Positions 39,250 to 49,706 of a stretch of DNA of 64,000 nucleotides are shown here, in pieces. The stretch covers positions 1 through 64,000 of the forward strand of contig SAAO01000019.1 in NCBI GenBank assembly GCA_009929375.1, given 5' to 3'. Made by a program: the position numbers and the translations under genes. Under the pieces are notes generated by a model. That model saw only the letters and a list, made by a program, of their open reading frames with translations. It searched no databases and was not told the DNA's origin. Numbering within the stretch: position 1 is the first letter of the stretch; each line of letters starts with the position of its first letter. The DNA comes from Bacteroidia bacterium. Lineage in GTDB: Bacteria > Bacteroidota > Bacteroidia > Bacteroidales > Paludibacteraceae.

Positions 39250-41709
39250 ATGAAATATATTGACGTGATATTGCCGCTGCCCTTAAACGCGGGTTTTACC
39301 TATGCTGTCCCCGAAGAGTGGGCGGCAAACGTACGTGTGGGAATGCGTGTTGTCGTGCCTTTCGGAAAGAAAAAACTTTATACAGCCATTGTGTCGGTGG
39401 TTTATACGCTCAAGCCTGAAACAGCTTACGAAGTAAAGGAAATTATTTGTGTGCTCGACGAAAAACCGGTTTTGCGATTTCCTCAACTGAAATTCTGGGA
39501 GTGGATAAGTTCATATTATCAGTCGGCAATGGGCGATGTATATCAGGCTGCTGTGCCTGCAGGGCTTAAGCTCGAAAGTGAAACGCAGGTTTGCATTAAT
39601 CCTGATTTTGAAGCTGAAACAGTGCTTCCAGAGAAGGAGCAACACATACTTGATGCCCTTTCAGAAGGAAAGCCAATGGCTGTAAATGAGTTGGCTAAAC
39701 TTACAGAAATTCGTGACGTATTGCCCATTCTGAAAAGACTTATGGATAAAGGTGCTGTGGAAGTAACCGAGGAACTTACAGAAAAATTCCGCCCTAAAAC
39801 TGAAACATTTGTCAGACTTACCGACGACAGTCGTAGCGAGGAAAACCTGCGCCGTATTTTCGATGAACTATCGCGTGCACGCAAGCAACTCGATGCGTTA
39901 ATGATGTACATCGATTTGTCGAAGGTTTTAATACCAACACAGTCCCGCGAAGTAAGCAAAAAGGAGTTGATGGAAAAATCGGGCATAACGCCGGCTGTGC
40001 TCAATGCTCTTTGCGAAAGAGGAGTTTTTGAGTTGTACAAAAAAGAAACAGGCCGGCTTGATAATGCAGGATCAGTAATCAGTGAGGCGTCGCAGCTAAA
40101 CGAATTTCAGACCGAAGCACTTGCTTCCATCGAAAATCAATTTGTCAGCAAGCCGGTGGTGCTGCTTCACGGCGTAACATCGAGTGGTAAAACCGAAATT
40201 TACATTCATTTAATTCAAAAAGCTTTACGCGAAAATAAGCAGGTGCTTTATCTGGTGCCCGAAATTGCACTTACTACCCAGCTCACAGGCAGATTGAAAA
40301 AGGTATTTGGAAATAAACTGGGCGTATATCATTCAAAATTTTCGGATGCCGAAAGGGTTGAAATTTGGAATAATGTGCTCAACGATAATGGCTATGAAGT
40401 AATTATTGGTGTACGTTCGTCGGTTTTTTTGCCATTCCGTCAGCTCGGGCTGATTATTGTGGACGAGGAGCACGAAAGCAGTTACAAACAGTACGATCCT
40501 GCGCCCCGATATCATGCGCGAAATGCAGCCATTGTGCTGGCTTCGATGCACGGTGCCAAAACTTTGCTGGGAACAGCCACACCTTCTATCGAAAGCTATT
40601 TCAATGCCGATATGGGAAAGTACGGACTTGTGGAACTACACAAACGCCACGAGGAAATGGAACTTCCCGAAATTGAAATTGTTGATACAAAGGAAGCTTA
40701 CCGTAGAAAATGTATGTCGGGACATTTTTCGGATGTGCTGCTCGAGAAAATGGCGAAAGCGCTCGAAAACAAAGAGCAGATTATTCTGTTTCAGAACCGC
40801 CGTGGTTATGCGCCTTACATTGAGTGTAAATCCTGTGCTTATGTGCCCAAATGCAAAAACTGCGATGTGAGCCTCACCGTGCATAAGGTTTTCAATACGC
40901 TTACCTGTCATTATTGTGGTTATTCAGAGCCAATTCCGCAAATTTGTCCGGCCTGCAAAACTCCCGGATTGAATACCAAAGGCTTTGGTACAGAAAAAAT
41001 TGAGGACGAAATTCGACTGATTTTTCCTGATGCGCTTGTCTCCCGTATGGATCTTGATACTACCCGGTCGAAAAAAGCTTACGAGAAACTGATTACCGAT
41101 TTCGAAAACCACAAAGTCGATATTTTGATTGGTACACAGATGGTTACAAAAGGACTCGATTTCGAACATGTAAGTTTGGTGGGCATTTTAAATGCCGACA
41201 ATATGCTGAATTTTCCCGATTTCAGAGCCCACGAAAGAGCTTATCAACTTATGGCTCAGGTGAGCGGTCGTGCAGGCAGAAAATACAAGCGTGGCACAGT
41301 GATTTTACAAACTACCATGCCCGAACATCCTATTGTGGGGCAGGTGATACGAAATGATTTTGCGGCCATGTACCGCACGCAGTGTGCCGAAAGACACTTG
41401 TTTAAATATCCGCCCTATCATCGCATCATTGAAATTACACTGAAACATCGTGATGTACAGGTTGTAAAGCAGGCTGGTTTTGCATTGGCAAATCAGCTTC
41501 GATCTGTATTTGGTCAGCGCGTACTCGGTCCTGTCGATCCTCCGGTGTCGCGCATTCAGAACCTTTTTCTTAAACAAATTATTCTTAAAATCGAGAACGA
41601 AGCTTCTGTGGCTAAAGCAAAAGAGATACTGCACGAAACAGTCAATCAGCTACTGGCCGATGCTAAATTTAAAAGTGTGCGTATTGCCCTCGATGTGGAT
41701 CCTGTCTGA
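39250..41709 (+). CDS. priA: Primosomal protein N' (PriA helicase)
   Basis: LLHGVTSSGKTEIY, VDEEHESSYKQ, paired CxxC zinc-binding region, TQMVTKGLDFEHV. Confidence 0.96.
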   Translation: MKYIDVILPLPLNAGFTYAVPEEWAANVRVGMRVVVPFGKKKLYTAIVSVVYTLKPETAYEVKEIICVLDEKPVLRFPQLKFWEWISSYYQSAMGDVYQAAVPAGLKLESETQVCINPDFEAETVLPEKEQHILDALSEGKPMAVNELAKLTEIRDVLPILKRLMDKGAVEVTEELTEKFRPKTETFVRLTDDSRSEENLRRIFDELSRARKQLDALMMYIDLSKVLIPTQSREVSKKELMEKSGITPAVLNALCERGVFELYKKETGRLDNAGSVISEASQLNEFQTEALASIENQFVSKPVVLLHGVTSSGKTEIYIHLIQKALRENKQVLYLVPEIALTTQLTGRLKKVFGNKLGVYHSKFSDAERVEIWNNVLNDNGYEVIIGVRSSVFLPFRQLGLIIVDEEHESSYKQYDPAPRYHARNAAIVLASMHGAKTLLGTATPSIESYFNADMGKYGLVELHKRHEEMELPEIEIVDTKEAYRRKCMSGHFSDVLLEKMAKALENKEQIILFQNRRGYAPYIECKSCAYVPKCKNCDVSLTVHKVFNTLTCHYCGYSEPIPQICPACKTPGLNTKGFGTEKIEDEIRLIFPDALVSRMDLDTTRSKKAYEKLITDFENHKVDILIGTQMVTKGLDFEHVSLVGILNADNMLNFPDFRAHERAYQLMAQVSGRAGRKYKRGTVILQTTMPEHPIVGQVIRNDFAAMYRTQCAERHLFKYPPYHRIIEITLKHRDVQVVKQAGFALANQLRSVFGQRVLGPVDPPVSRIQNLFLKQIILKIENEASVAKAKEILHETVNQLLADAKFKSVRIALDVDPV

Positions 41710-41942
41710 CCCTATCCGAATTTGCAATCATTATTAATCTGATTGCTTCAGAAATCTTACATTTATTCAGTTTTTCTGCAAAATCATTGATAAATTGTTT
41801 ATCTTTGTGACTGGATTGCTTTTATTTGAAAATAAATTACATTTTTATACAAATAATCTGCTTGTATATTTTTACAGGCATTTTTTTGAAAAATCTAAAA
41901 GCGAAATAATACTCAATTTATCAATATTTTTTTGTAATAGCT

Positions 41943-43391
41943 ATGCAAGAAATCAAATTTTACAGCGGCGAAAACCTGCCGTTGGAACTTCACAAGGTAA
42001 GAATTGTTCAAAAGCTTCATCTGGTTCCCATCGAACGTCGTCTCGAAGCTCTTTACGAAGGCGGATTTAATACTTTTCGTCTGAGCACCAAAGATGTATT
42101 TTTGGATATGTTGACCGATTCCGGAACCAATGCCATGAGCGACAATCAGTTGGCTGCTATGATGCAGGCCGATGATGCTTATGCCGGATCGCAGAGTTTC
42201 GTTAAACTTCAAAAAGCAGTACAGGATGTACTGGGAAAAAAATATCTTCTTCCTGTACATCAGGGACGTGCAGCCGAAAATATTATTTCAGTAGCTTATG
42301 TGCGTAAAGGTAGTTTGGTGCCTATGAATTACCACTTTACCACCGCTATGGCGCATATTACCGACAAAGGCGGACAGATTGCAGAACTGCTTTACGATGA
42401 AGCATATGTGGTGAATTCTGACCATCCTTTTAAAGGAAATATGAATATCGAAAAACTTGAGGAAGTAATTAATTATCACGGACCTAAAAATATTCCTTTT
42501 ATCCGTATGGAAGCTTCGACCAACCTGATTGGTGGTCAACCATTTTCGGTACAAAACATGCGCGATGTACGTGCTTTGGCCGATAAATACGGAATTCGAG
42601 TGGTGCTCGACTGTAGTTTGCTTGGCGAAAATGCTTATCTGGTGCTTAAACGTGAAGAAGAGTTTAAAAACTCAGATATGAAAACCGTTATTCATGCATT
42701 TACTTCACTTGCTGATTTGTGTTATTTTTCTGCAAGAAAAATCAGCTCATCGCGTGGTGGAGGTATGTGTACCGATAATCCTGAAATTATCAAAGAACTC
42801 GAAGCTTTTGTGCCTCTTTACGAAGGATTTACAACTTATGGAGGTATTTCGGTTCGCGAAATTGAATCAATGGCTGTGGGACTTTACGAAACTCTCGACG
42901 AAAGTATGATTTGCCAGAGTCCGGAGTATATTAAATATCTGATAGGCGAACTCGACAAAAAAGGAATTCCTGTGATTAAACCTGCCGGTGTACTTGGAGC
43001 TCACCTCGATGCTATGCAGATTTGTGCGCACATTCCTCAAAGTCAGTATCCTGCCGGGGCATTGGCTGCTGCATTGTTCCTTATTTCGGGAATTCGTGGT
43101 ATGGAGCGTGGTTCAATCTCGAATCAGCGCGACGAATATGGCAACGAAACTTATGCCGATATGGAATTATTGCGTTTAGCTGTACCACGTCGTGTATTTA
43201 CACTTTCGCAGATTAAATATGTGGAAGACCGTCTGACCTGGTTGTACGACAATCGTCACCTGATTGGTGGTTTGAAATTCGTTTACGAACCTCCTGTGTT
43301 GCGTTTCTTCATGGGTGGACTTGAACCTGTAAACGATTGGCCACAAAAACTGATGGCTAAGTTTAAAGAAGATTTTGGCGATAGCTTATAA
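41943..43391 (+). CDS. tnaA: Tryptophanase / PLP beta-eliminating lyase
   Basis: PVHQGRAAENII, DCSLLGENAYL, FSARKISSSRGGGMCTD. Confidence 0.93.
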   Translation: MQEIKFYSGENLPLELHKVRIVQKLHLVPIERRLEALYEGGFNTFRLSTKDVFLDMLTDSGTNAMSDNQLAAMMQADDAYAGSQSFVKLQKAVQDVLGKKYLLPVHQGRAAENIISVAYVRKGSLVPMNYHFTTAMAHITDKGGQIAELLYDEAYVVNSDHPFKGNMNIEKLEEVINYHGPKNIPFIRMEASTNLIGGQPFSVQNMRDVRALADKYGIRVVLDCSLLGENAYLVLKREEEFKNSDMKTVIHAFTSLADLCYFSARKISSSRGGGMCTDNPEIIKELEAFVPLYEGFTTYGGISVREIESMAVGLYETLDESMICQSPEYIKYLIGELDKKGIPVIKPAGVLGAHLDAMQICAHIPQSQYPAGALAAALFLISGIRGMERGSISNQRDEYGNETYADMELLRLAVPRRVFTLSQIKYVEDRLTWLYDNRHLIGGLKFVYEPPVLRFFMGGLEPVNDWPQKLMAKFKEDFGDSL

Positions 43392-43404
43392 ATTTCAATA
43401 AAGA

Positions 43405-43437
43405 AAGTCATCTGATTAATTTCAGATGACTTTTTTC
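43405..43437. terminator. Intrinsic terminator between convergent tnaA and SNF2 gene
   Basis: AAGTCATCTGA-ttaatt-TCAGATGACTT-TTTT. Confidence 0.8.
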
Positions 43438-43467
43438 TTTTCACAGCCACTTTAGTAGTTTGGAGTA

Positions 43468-46371
43468 TTACTCTATCAATTTCATTACTTCATTGATATC
43501 GAGTTGTTTCAGAAGTTCGTTGTCCGAACCAAGCATACTTTCGGAAAGTTGTAATTTTTCTTCCTGAAGACGAAGAATTTTTTCTTCGATGCTGTTACGA
43601 CTGATAAACTTATACACAAAAACCTTGTTTTGTTGTCCGATACGGTGAGCACGGTCGTAAGCCTGCGCTTCTGCAGCGGGGTTCCACCACGGGTCGAGCA
43701 AAAATACGTAGGAAGCCTTTGTAAGGTTCAAGCCTGTTCCTCCGGCCTTGAGCGACAGCAGGAAAACCTGTGTTTCGTTGTCATTCTGAAATTTTTCAAC
43801 CTGTTCTTTACGGTCTTTTGTAGCACCATCAAGATAAGCGTACTTAATGTTTTGTGTATCCAGAAATGTGCGATAAAGTTTAAGATGTTCCACAAATGAA
43901 CTAAATATCAGAACCTTGTCGCCCTGTTCGATAACTTCGGTCATCATTTCGCATACAGTTTCGAACTTTCCCGAGTCGTCGTTATAGCTGCTTTCGACCA
44001 ACGAAGGATGGTTGGCAATCTGACGAAGACGAAGCAAGCCCTCGAGCAAAATCATGGTGTTTACCCTGTCTTTCTCATCTTTGCTTCCCAGAAATTTCTC
44101 ACGATAATTGTTTCGAAAATCGCGGTAAATCTTGTGCTGTGCATCAGTCATGTCGCACCATTGCACCGTAATTTGTTTTTCGGGCAAGTCTGTCAATACA
44201 TCCTTCTTGTTGCGTCGCAACATAAATGGTTTCAGCAGACGGCGATAAAGCTCCTGTTTTCCTTCGGTTTTGCAGGCACGCAAAAAATGTGACGAACTGC
44301 CGAGCATATTGCGGTTGAAGAAATGCACCTGCGACCACAGGTCGGTAAGCGAATTTTCAATGGGCGTTCCGGTAAGTGTCAGGAACCGACGTCCGCTAAG
44401 TCCCAGGCAAACCTGAGCAGTGTCCGACTGTGGATTCTTTATGGCCTGTGCCTCATCGAGAATGATGTAATTGAATGGAAATGACGAAAGAAGTTGCTTG
44501 TCGCGCCGTAAAACTCCGTAACTTGTCAGCACAATGTCGGCATTGTGAAAAGCTTTACTGTCCCTGCTTCGCTGATTGCCCGAATGAACATAGATTTTAA
44601 GCTCAGGAGTGAATTTGCGTGCTTCTTCTTCCCAGTTATAAATAAGACTTGTAGGCACCACAAGCAGGTTTACACCCATTTTTTGCTGCCTTTGCCACAA
44701 CAACATGCACAAAGTCTGAATGGTTTTTCCAAGCCCCATATCGTCGGCCAGACAGCCGCCAAGACTCAGTTCGTCGAGCATACGAAGCCAGTTGTACCCT
44801 TCGCGCTGATAATGACGCAGCTCACCTTTGAAATTTTCCGGTAAATCGTAATTGTGATAAAGTTCCGAGCTCAGCAAACGGCGCATATTTTCCTTTATCG
44901 AAAAGTTTATGTTCAGCTTTTGCTTCAGATCTTCGGCCACCACGCAGTGATATTTGGCAATCACCGCCTTTCCATCTTCTATACGTGCAAATTCTGCCAG
45001 AGCTTTGTATTCCTCGAACCATGCCTGCGGTATCTGTACATATTCGCCATTGGGCAAAATCATTTCGTGTTTGTTCTGGCGGATATAATTCAAGACACGC
45101 ACGAAAGGAATTTCGTATTGTCCGAACTTCACTTTTCCTTTTATATCGAACCAGTCGCGGCCTTCTTCCACTTCGATAAACATGCTGCGTTCGCCCACAA
45201 AAATTTTATGAGGTTCGCCGCGGCGGTTCTCAAATTTTATATCCACACCTGTCAACTCGAGTTGCTTGTAATGGTCGTTGAGCCATTCCACACCCTCGCT
45301 GTAACTGAATTTTCGCACTTTTCCATCCAGATCGAGGCCAGTCTCTTTCAAAGCATCGATGTAGAGTTGCTCCAGCGCCTTGTCGCGTTCCACTCTCAGA
45401 ATACTGAAACTATCCTCCAGAATTTCCACAGAAGTGGTTTTTCCGGGTTGACCAGCCCAAAACCTAAAACCCTGATATTCGAAAATAAGTTCCAGTACCA
45501 GGCTTTTCTGACTGCTGTCCGCTGTTTCGTCGTCGAAAAGTGTCACCTGACGAATGGGTTCCAGTTCTTTTACCCTGAGAATGGCGTTTTGCAAAAACGA
45601 AACGGTTTGTATTTCGAATCCCTGAGCCACCACGCGGTTTGTCGCGGCCAAAGGCACAATGACTTTTTGAATATATTCCTCGGCATTAAGTTGCGATACA
45701 GACACTTTTTCCTTACTGAAAAATGCTGTAAACTTGGAACCATCCACCTCATCGTCGAATTCGTAGATTTTGTTTTTCAGGAGAATACGCGCTGTTTTTC
45801 GCGAAACAAGCATACCGTTGAGTAACGAAAGCGGTTTTTGTTTACACCGAATGTCAGGGTAAAAGTAAATCCAGCCTCCTGTATTTTCGAAGCAATACAG
45901 AAGTTCCGGCATCTCGTTCTCAATAAAAAGGGGAATCCAGGTGAACGGGAAACGTCCCTGAGGCATGAAAAGCGGTTTTTCCGAAAGATTTGAGAAAAAA
46001 CCGTTTTGGTTGGTTTCGATATAATCGAGCAAATAGTCGCGCAGAAAAATGTCGTCCTGCTTAATCTTCCTGTTTTCGAAGAATTTCTTCGATACATCAT
46101 TCCAGTCTTTTGCTTTTCGGTCGTTTATTTTGCCGGCAATGGTCTCCTTGTCGAGACGCAGGCAATAGTCGAGAAGCTTTCGGTCGGTATCGTCGAGCAA
46201 GTGCGTAAAATTGGACTGATTACTTTTTGTCACCTTTGTAAAGTTCACCGAAAATTCGCCCTTTTCGTCGGTATCAACAACCACACATTCGGGTAAACAA
46301 CCGATGTTCGGATAACTCACAAGTGTATATACAACTGCCTGATTCATTGTTTTTTCAAATGAAAAATCCAC
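43468..46371 (-). CDS. SNF2-family DEAD/DEAH helicase
   Basis: [69 protein letters not shown]. Confidence 0.95.
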   Translation of the reverse strand: MDFSFEKTMNQAVVYTLVSYPNIGCLPECVVVDTDEKGEFSVNFTKVTKSNQSNFTHLLDDTDRKLLDYCLRLDKETIAGKINDRKAKDWNDVSKKFFENRKIKQDDIFLRDYLLDYIETNQNGFFSNLSEKPLFMPQGRFPFTWIPLFIENEMPELLYCFENTGGWIYFYPDIRCKQKPLSLLNGMLVSRKTARILLKNKIYEFDDEVDGSKFTAFFSKEKVSVSQLNAEEYIQKVIVPLAATNRVVAQGFEIQTVSFLQNAILRVKELEPIRQVTLFDDETADSSQKSLVLELIFEYQGFRFWAGQPGKTTSVEILEDSFSILRVERDKALEQLYIDALKETGLDLDGKVRKFSYSEGVEWLNDHYKQLELTGVDIKFENRRGEPHKIFVGERSMFIEVEEGRDWFDIKGKVKFGQYEIPFVRVLNYIRQNKHEMILPNGEYVQIPQAWFEEYKALAEFARIEDGKAVIAKYHCVVAEDLKQKLNINFSIKENMRRLLSSELYHNYDLPENFKGELRHYQREGYNWLRMLDELSLGGCLADDMGLGKTIQTLCMLLWQRQQKMGVNLLVVPTSLIYNWEEEARKFTPELKIYVHSGNQRSRDSKAFHNADIVLTSYGVLRRDKQLLSSFPFNYIILDEAQAIKNPQSDTAQVCLGLSGRRFLTLTGTPIENSLTDLWSQVHFFNRNMLGSSSHFLRACKTEGKQELYRRLLKPFMLRRNKKDVLTDLPEKQITVQWCDMTDAQHKIYRDFRNNYREKFLGSKDEKDRVNTMILLEGLLRLRQIANHPSLVESSYNDDSGKFETVCEMMTEVIEQGDKVLIFSSFVEHLKLYRTFLDTQNIKYAYLDGATKDRKEQVEKFQNDNETQVFLLSLKAGGTGLNLTKASYVFLLDPWWNPAAEAQAYDRAHRIGQQNKVFVYKFISRNSIEEKILRLQEEKLQLSESMLGSDNELLKQLDINEVMKLIE

Positions 46372-47197
46372 AACTTTTGCAGAATTCCTCTGTAATTTTG
46401 TGATTGATAAATCCGTTTCTGATTTTCTGAGCGCGTGTTGAGCCTAGTATTTCTGCCAAATCCTGTTCAAATACATTTCCAAGATTCATATTTCCATCGG
46501 CATCAAGGCAACATGGAACCACGGTTCCTTCGGCCAGAATAGCTATCTGGTCGCGCAGGGCGTAGCAGGTACGTGTTTCGGGAGAGCGATTTTCGCCACC
46601 ATCAGGCCATTCGAAACGGGGCGCCGTTTGCAGAAAAATATGGTTGGCCAGCTTGATGCCCTTTTCTTTCGAACTTTCGTTCAGATTTGTATTGGCAGAC
46701 GGAAAGTGCTGTTTGATTTTATCAGTGCAATATTGATTGAATTCGTTGCTGTTTGTTTCACCGGCATTCCACAGGCGCAGGTTTACATAAGTATTATCTG
46801 CAGCGAGCTTTGCATATTCAAATATCTCATTCAGATACTCATTCAGTTCGTTTTGCGCTATGTTTTCTTCCGCATCGTGTAGCGAAATATTAATCTGACG
46901 CACATTATTCCGTAGTAAAATATCTTTTTTACGGGAAATAAGACTTCCGTTAGTAGTGATATTTACATTCAGTTCATTTTCTGCAGCAATTTTCAGTATT
47001 TCCTCAAAGCGCGGGTGCAAAAGAGGTTCACCCAGTACATGCAGATAAATGTATGATGTAAAGGGTTTTATCTTTTTACAAATTATACGAAAATCGTCAG
47101 GAGACATAAATGCTTTTGCACGCCCTGTTTGAAAACAAAAGCTGCAATTAAAATTGCAGCTATTTGTAATTTCGATATATATTTTTTTGAATTTCAA
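46355..47197 (-). CDS. Radical SAM / SPASM-like protein
   Basis: EITNSCNFNCSFC, YLHVLGEPLLHPRFEEI, CCLDADGNMNLGNVFEQ, CKSCG. Confidence 0.92.
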   Translation of the reverse strand: MKFKKIYIEITNSCNFNCSFCFQTGRAKAFMSPDDFRIICKKIKPFTSYIYLHVLGEPLLHPRFEEILKIAAENELNVNITTNGSLISRKKDILLRNNVRQINISLHDAEENIAQNELNEYLNEIFEYAKLAADNTYVNLRLWNAGETNSNEFNQYCTDKIKQHFPSANTNLNESSKEKGIKLANHIFLQTAPRFEWPDGGENRSPETRTCYALRDQIAILAEGTVVPCCLDADGNMNLGNVFEQDLAEILGSTRAQKIRNGFINHKITEEFCKSCGFFI

Positions 47198-47257
47198 TAT
47201 TCTTATTGTGAATAAGTAAACAAAGTGTACCAGAAGATAGGTTTAATAATCAGGAGT

Positions 47258-48208
47258 TTACCTGAAATCAATAATATGATGAATGGACAGAATGCCACAA
47301 ACATTTTCGCCATCCATTACAGCCAGCGTGGTTATATTACTGATATCCATCATTTCGAGTGCCTCGGTCAGCATTTCATTTTTATCAATCCGCTTGAATC
47401 CTTTTGTCATAATGTCGCAGGCTTTCAGACTTTTCAGATCATCGAAGTTCTGAATAGCGCGACGCAAATCCCCGTCGGTAATAATACCGGTAGCTTCTCC
47501 TTTTGAATTGTAAACGAGTGTCATACCGAGACGCTTTTTGCTCATTTCAGAAATGATATCTTTGAAAATACTATCTTCGTTTACCTTCGGAACTTCAGTG
47601 GTCATTTCGTCTTTCACACGGGTGAGCAACTGACGACCCAAAGCGCCACCGGGATGATAAAGTGCGTAGTTTTCGGCTTTGAAATTACGACGTTCCATCA
47701 GGCAAATGGTCAGAGCATCGCCCATAACCAGAGTGGCTGTGGTAGACGTTGTGGGAGCGAGGCCGAGCGGACAGGCTTCCTTTTCAACACCTACATTCAG
47801 AATTATTTCGGCCTCATGAGCCAGTGGCGATTGCGGATTTCCCGTCATGGCAATTATGCGGCAACCGATTTTTTTCAACGGCCCAACCACATTGATAATT
47901 TCCATTGAGCTGCCACTATTCGAAATAAGCAAGGCGATGTCGTTGGGCGAAATCATGCCCAGATCGCCGTGCATGGCTTCTGCAGCATTTACAAAAATGG
48001 AGGGCGTACCTGTGGAGGCTAAAGAAGATGCAATTTTATGCCCGATAATACCGGTTTTGCCCACGCCCATTATTACCAGCTTACCACGACATGCGTAAAT
48101 CATTTCGACCACCTGATTCATTTCGGGGCCTATCCTGTCAGAAACTTTCTGTAGCTCACCAATTTGTTGTGCGAAAATTTCCTTTGCTCTTTTTTCTGCT
48201 TGTGTCAT
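47258..48208 (-). CDS. KpsF/GutQ-type arabinose-5-phosphate isomerase
   Basis: SIS domain VIMGVGKTGIIGHKIASSLASTGTPSIFVNAAEAMHGDLG plus two CBS domains. Confidence 0.94.
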   Translation of the reverse strand: MTQAEKRAKEIFAQQIGELQKVSDRIGPEMNQVVEMIYACRGKLVIMGVGKTGIIGHKIASSLASTGTPSIFVNAAEAMHGDLGMISPNDIALLISNSGSSMEIINVVGPLKKIGCRIIAMTGNPQSPLAHEAEIILNVGVEKEACPLGLAPTTSTTATLVMGDALTICLMERRNFKAENYALYHPGGALGRQLLTRVKDEMTTEVPKVNEDSIFKDIISEMSKKRLGMTLVYNSKGEATGIITDGDLRRAIQNFDDLKSLKACDIMTKGFKRIDKNEMLTEALEMMDISNITTLAVMDGENVCGILSIHHIIDFR

Positions 48209-48215
48209 GGCCGGA

Positions 48216-49595
48216 TTATTTTTCCATTCTACTGATAATCATTTCGATAAACTCTCGAACACAACCTTCGCCTCCTTTTTTGTTCATGCGAACAATGCCG
48301 GGAATTTGCTTCACTGCATCGAGCGCATTGGCAGGACAAGCTGCAAGACCTACATGCGAAAGGAGCTCCAGGCAATTAATATCGTCGCCAATGTAAGCCA
48401 CTTCTTTGAGTGTAATACCTTCCTTTTCACAGATTTCGAGTGCTGAAGCCAGTTTCCCGCCTTCGCGTTTTCCCTGGTACAGATAATCGAGTTTCAGTTT
48501 ATTGAAACGTCGTTCCACCATCATGGTGTTTTCGGAGGTGATGATACCGGTTTTGATACCTTTCTGACGAATAAGTTGCAAGCCCATTCCATCATGCGTA
48601 TTGAATTTTTTCAGTTCATCACCATTTTCGGAATAATACATTCCAGCATCGGTCAGCACACCATCTACATCGGTCAGGAAAAGTTTAATATTGAGTTTTG
48701 AGTTTTGAGTTTTGAGTTCTGAGCCTCCTTGTCTCCTTGTCTCCTTATCTCCTGGTGTCTCCTTGTTTCCTTTAATCAGATCATCAATAGCGACGGCTTC
48801 TTCAAGTATTTTACGAATGTTGGATAAATGAATCTGATTAGGGCCATCGCTGAATGCATGGTCGGGGTCGGGATGTACTTCGGCAAAAACTGCATCTACG
48901 CCCACAGCAAGTGCAGCGCGCATCAGGTAGGGAACCATTTCGCGGTTGCCACCGGTTGAAGTTCCCTGTCCGCCCGGTTTCTGAACTGCATGTGTGGCAT
49001 CGAAAACTACCGGAAAACCATAATTGCGCATTTCCACAAGTCCGGTCATATCCACCACTAAGTTGTTGTATCCAAAACTCGAACCACGCTCGCAAAGCAG
49101 GATTTGTTCAGAGCCGGAATCACGCAGTTTTTCAACCACATTTTTCATATCCCAGGGTGCCATGAACTGCCCTTTTTTTACGTTTACAATTTTCCCGGTT
49201 TTGGCTGCAGCTACCAGTAAATCGGTTTGACGCGAAAGAAAAGCCGGAATCTGAAGCATATCCACAACCTTAGCCACAGGTTCGCATTGCCATGATTCGT
49301 GTACGTCGGTAATTACAGGCAGGTCGAGTTCGGTTTTTACACGTTGCAGAATTTCGAGTCCGCGTTCCATGCCTACGCCGCGGGGTGCTTTTACCGAGGT
49401 GCGGTTGGCTTTATCGAACGATGATTTAAAAATAAGATGAATACCCAGGTCCTGGCAGATTTCTTTGAGAGTAGCAGCCACCTGCATGGTCATTTCTTCG
49501 GTTTCGATGGCGCAGGGTCCGGCAATAAGCACAAAACGGTTGTTACCTCCTATTTCGAAGCGGTTAGCTACATTTATTTTTCTGGTTGCTATCAT
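48216..49595 (-). CDS. KdsA-KdsC fusion: Kdo-8-P synthase with C-terminal HAD phosphatase
   Basis: KdsA: LIAGPCAIETEEMT, FKSSFDKANRTS; KdsC: IKLFLTDVDGVLTDAGMYYSENGDELKKF, AYIGDDINCLELLSHVGLAACPANA. Confidence 0.92.
   Translation of the reverse strand: MIATRKINVANRFEIGGNNRFVLIAGPCAIETEEMTMQVAATLKEICQDLGIHLIFKSSFDKANRTSVKAPRGVGMERGLEILQRVKTELDLPVITDVHESWQCEPVAKVVDMLQIPAFLSRQTDLLVAAAKTGKIVNVKKGQFMAPWDMKNVVEKLRDSGSEQILLCERGSSFGYNNLVVDMTGLVEMRNYGFPVVFDATHAVQKPGGQGTSTGGNREMVPYLMRAALAVGVDAVFAEVHPDPDHAFSDGPNQIHLSNIRKILEEAVAIDDLIKGNKETPGDKETRRQGGSELKTQNSKLNIKLFLTDVDGVLTDAGMYYSENGDELKKFNTHDGMGLQLIRQKGIKTGIITSENTMMVERRFNKLKLDYLYQGKREGGKLASALEICEKEGITLKEVAYIGDDINCLELLSHVGLAACPANALDAVKQIPGIVRMNKKGGEGCVREFIEMIISRMEK
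48690..48771. repeat. In-frame simple repeats encoding the KdsA/KdsC linker
   Basis: (ttgagtt)n then degenerate (tctccttg)n on the + strand; encodes NKETPGDKETRRQGGSELKTQNSKLNI. Confidence 0.9.
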
Positions 49596-49706
49596 AGCAT
49601 CTGTGTGTGAGCAATTTTTAATTTTGGAAATACTGAAAAGGACAAGTAAAGACTTGCCCTTTTTACAGATTTATATTTATTGGCAGGTGAAAAGAACCTG
49701 ATTTTA

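Noticed and set aside
41795-42070. 91-aa ORF upstream of tnaA as a TnaC-like leader peptide
   Set aside because: It overlaps the tnaA start out of frame and lacks a convincing Trp-containing leader layout or Rho/boxA-type arrangement.
44854-45825. 323-aa plus-strand ORF within the SNF2 gene
   Set aside because: Phe/His-rich antisense artefact opposite an obvious helicase frame.
45600-46371. SNF2 gene and radical SAM gene overlap as a translational fusion
   Set aside because: The overlap is 17 bp only and disappears if the SNF2 gene uses the internal Met (MNQAVVYTL); ordinary gene packing.
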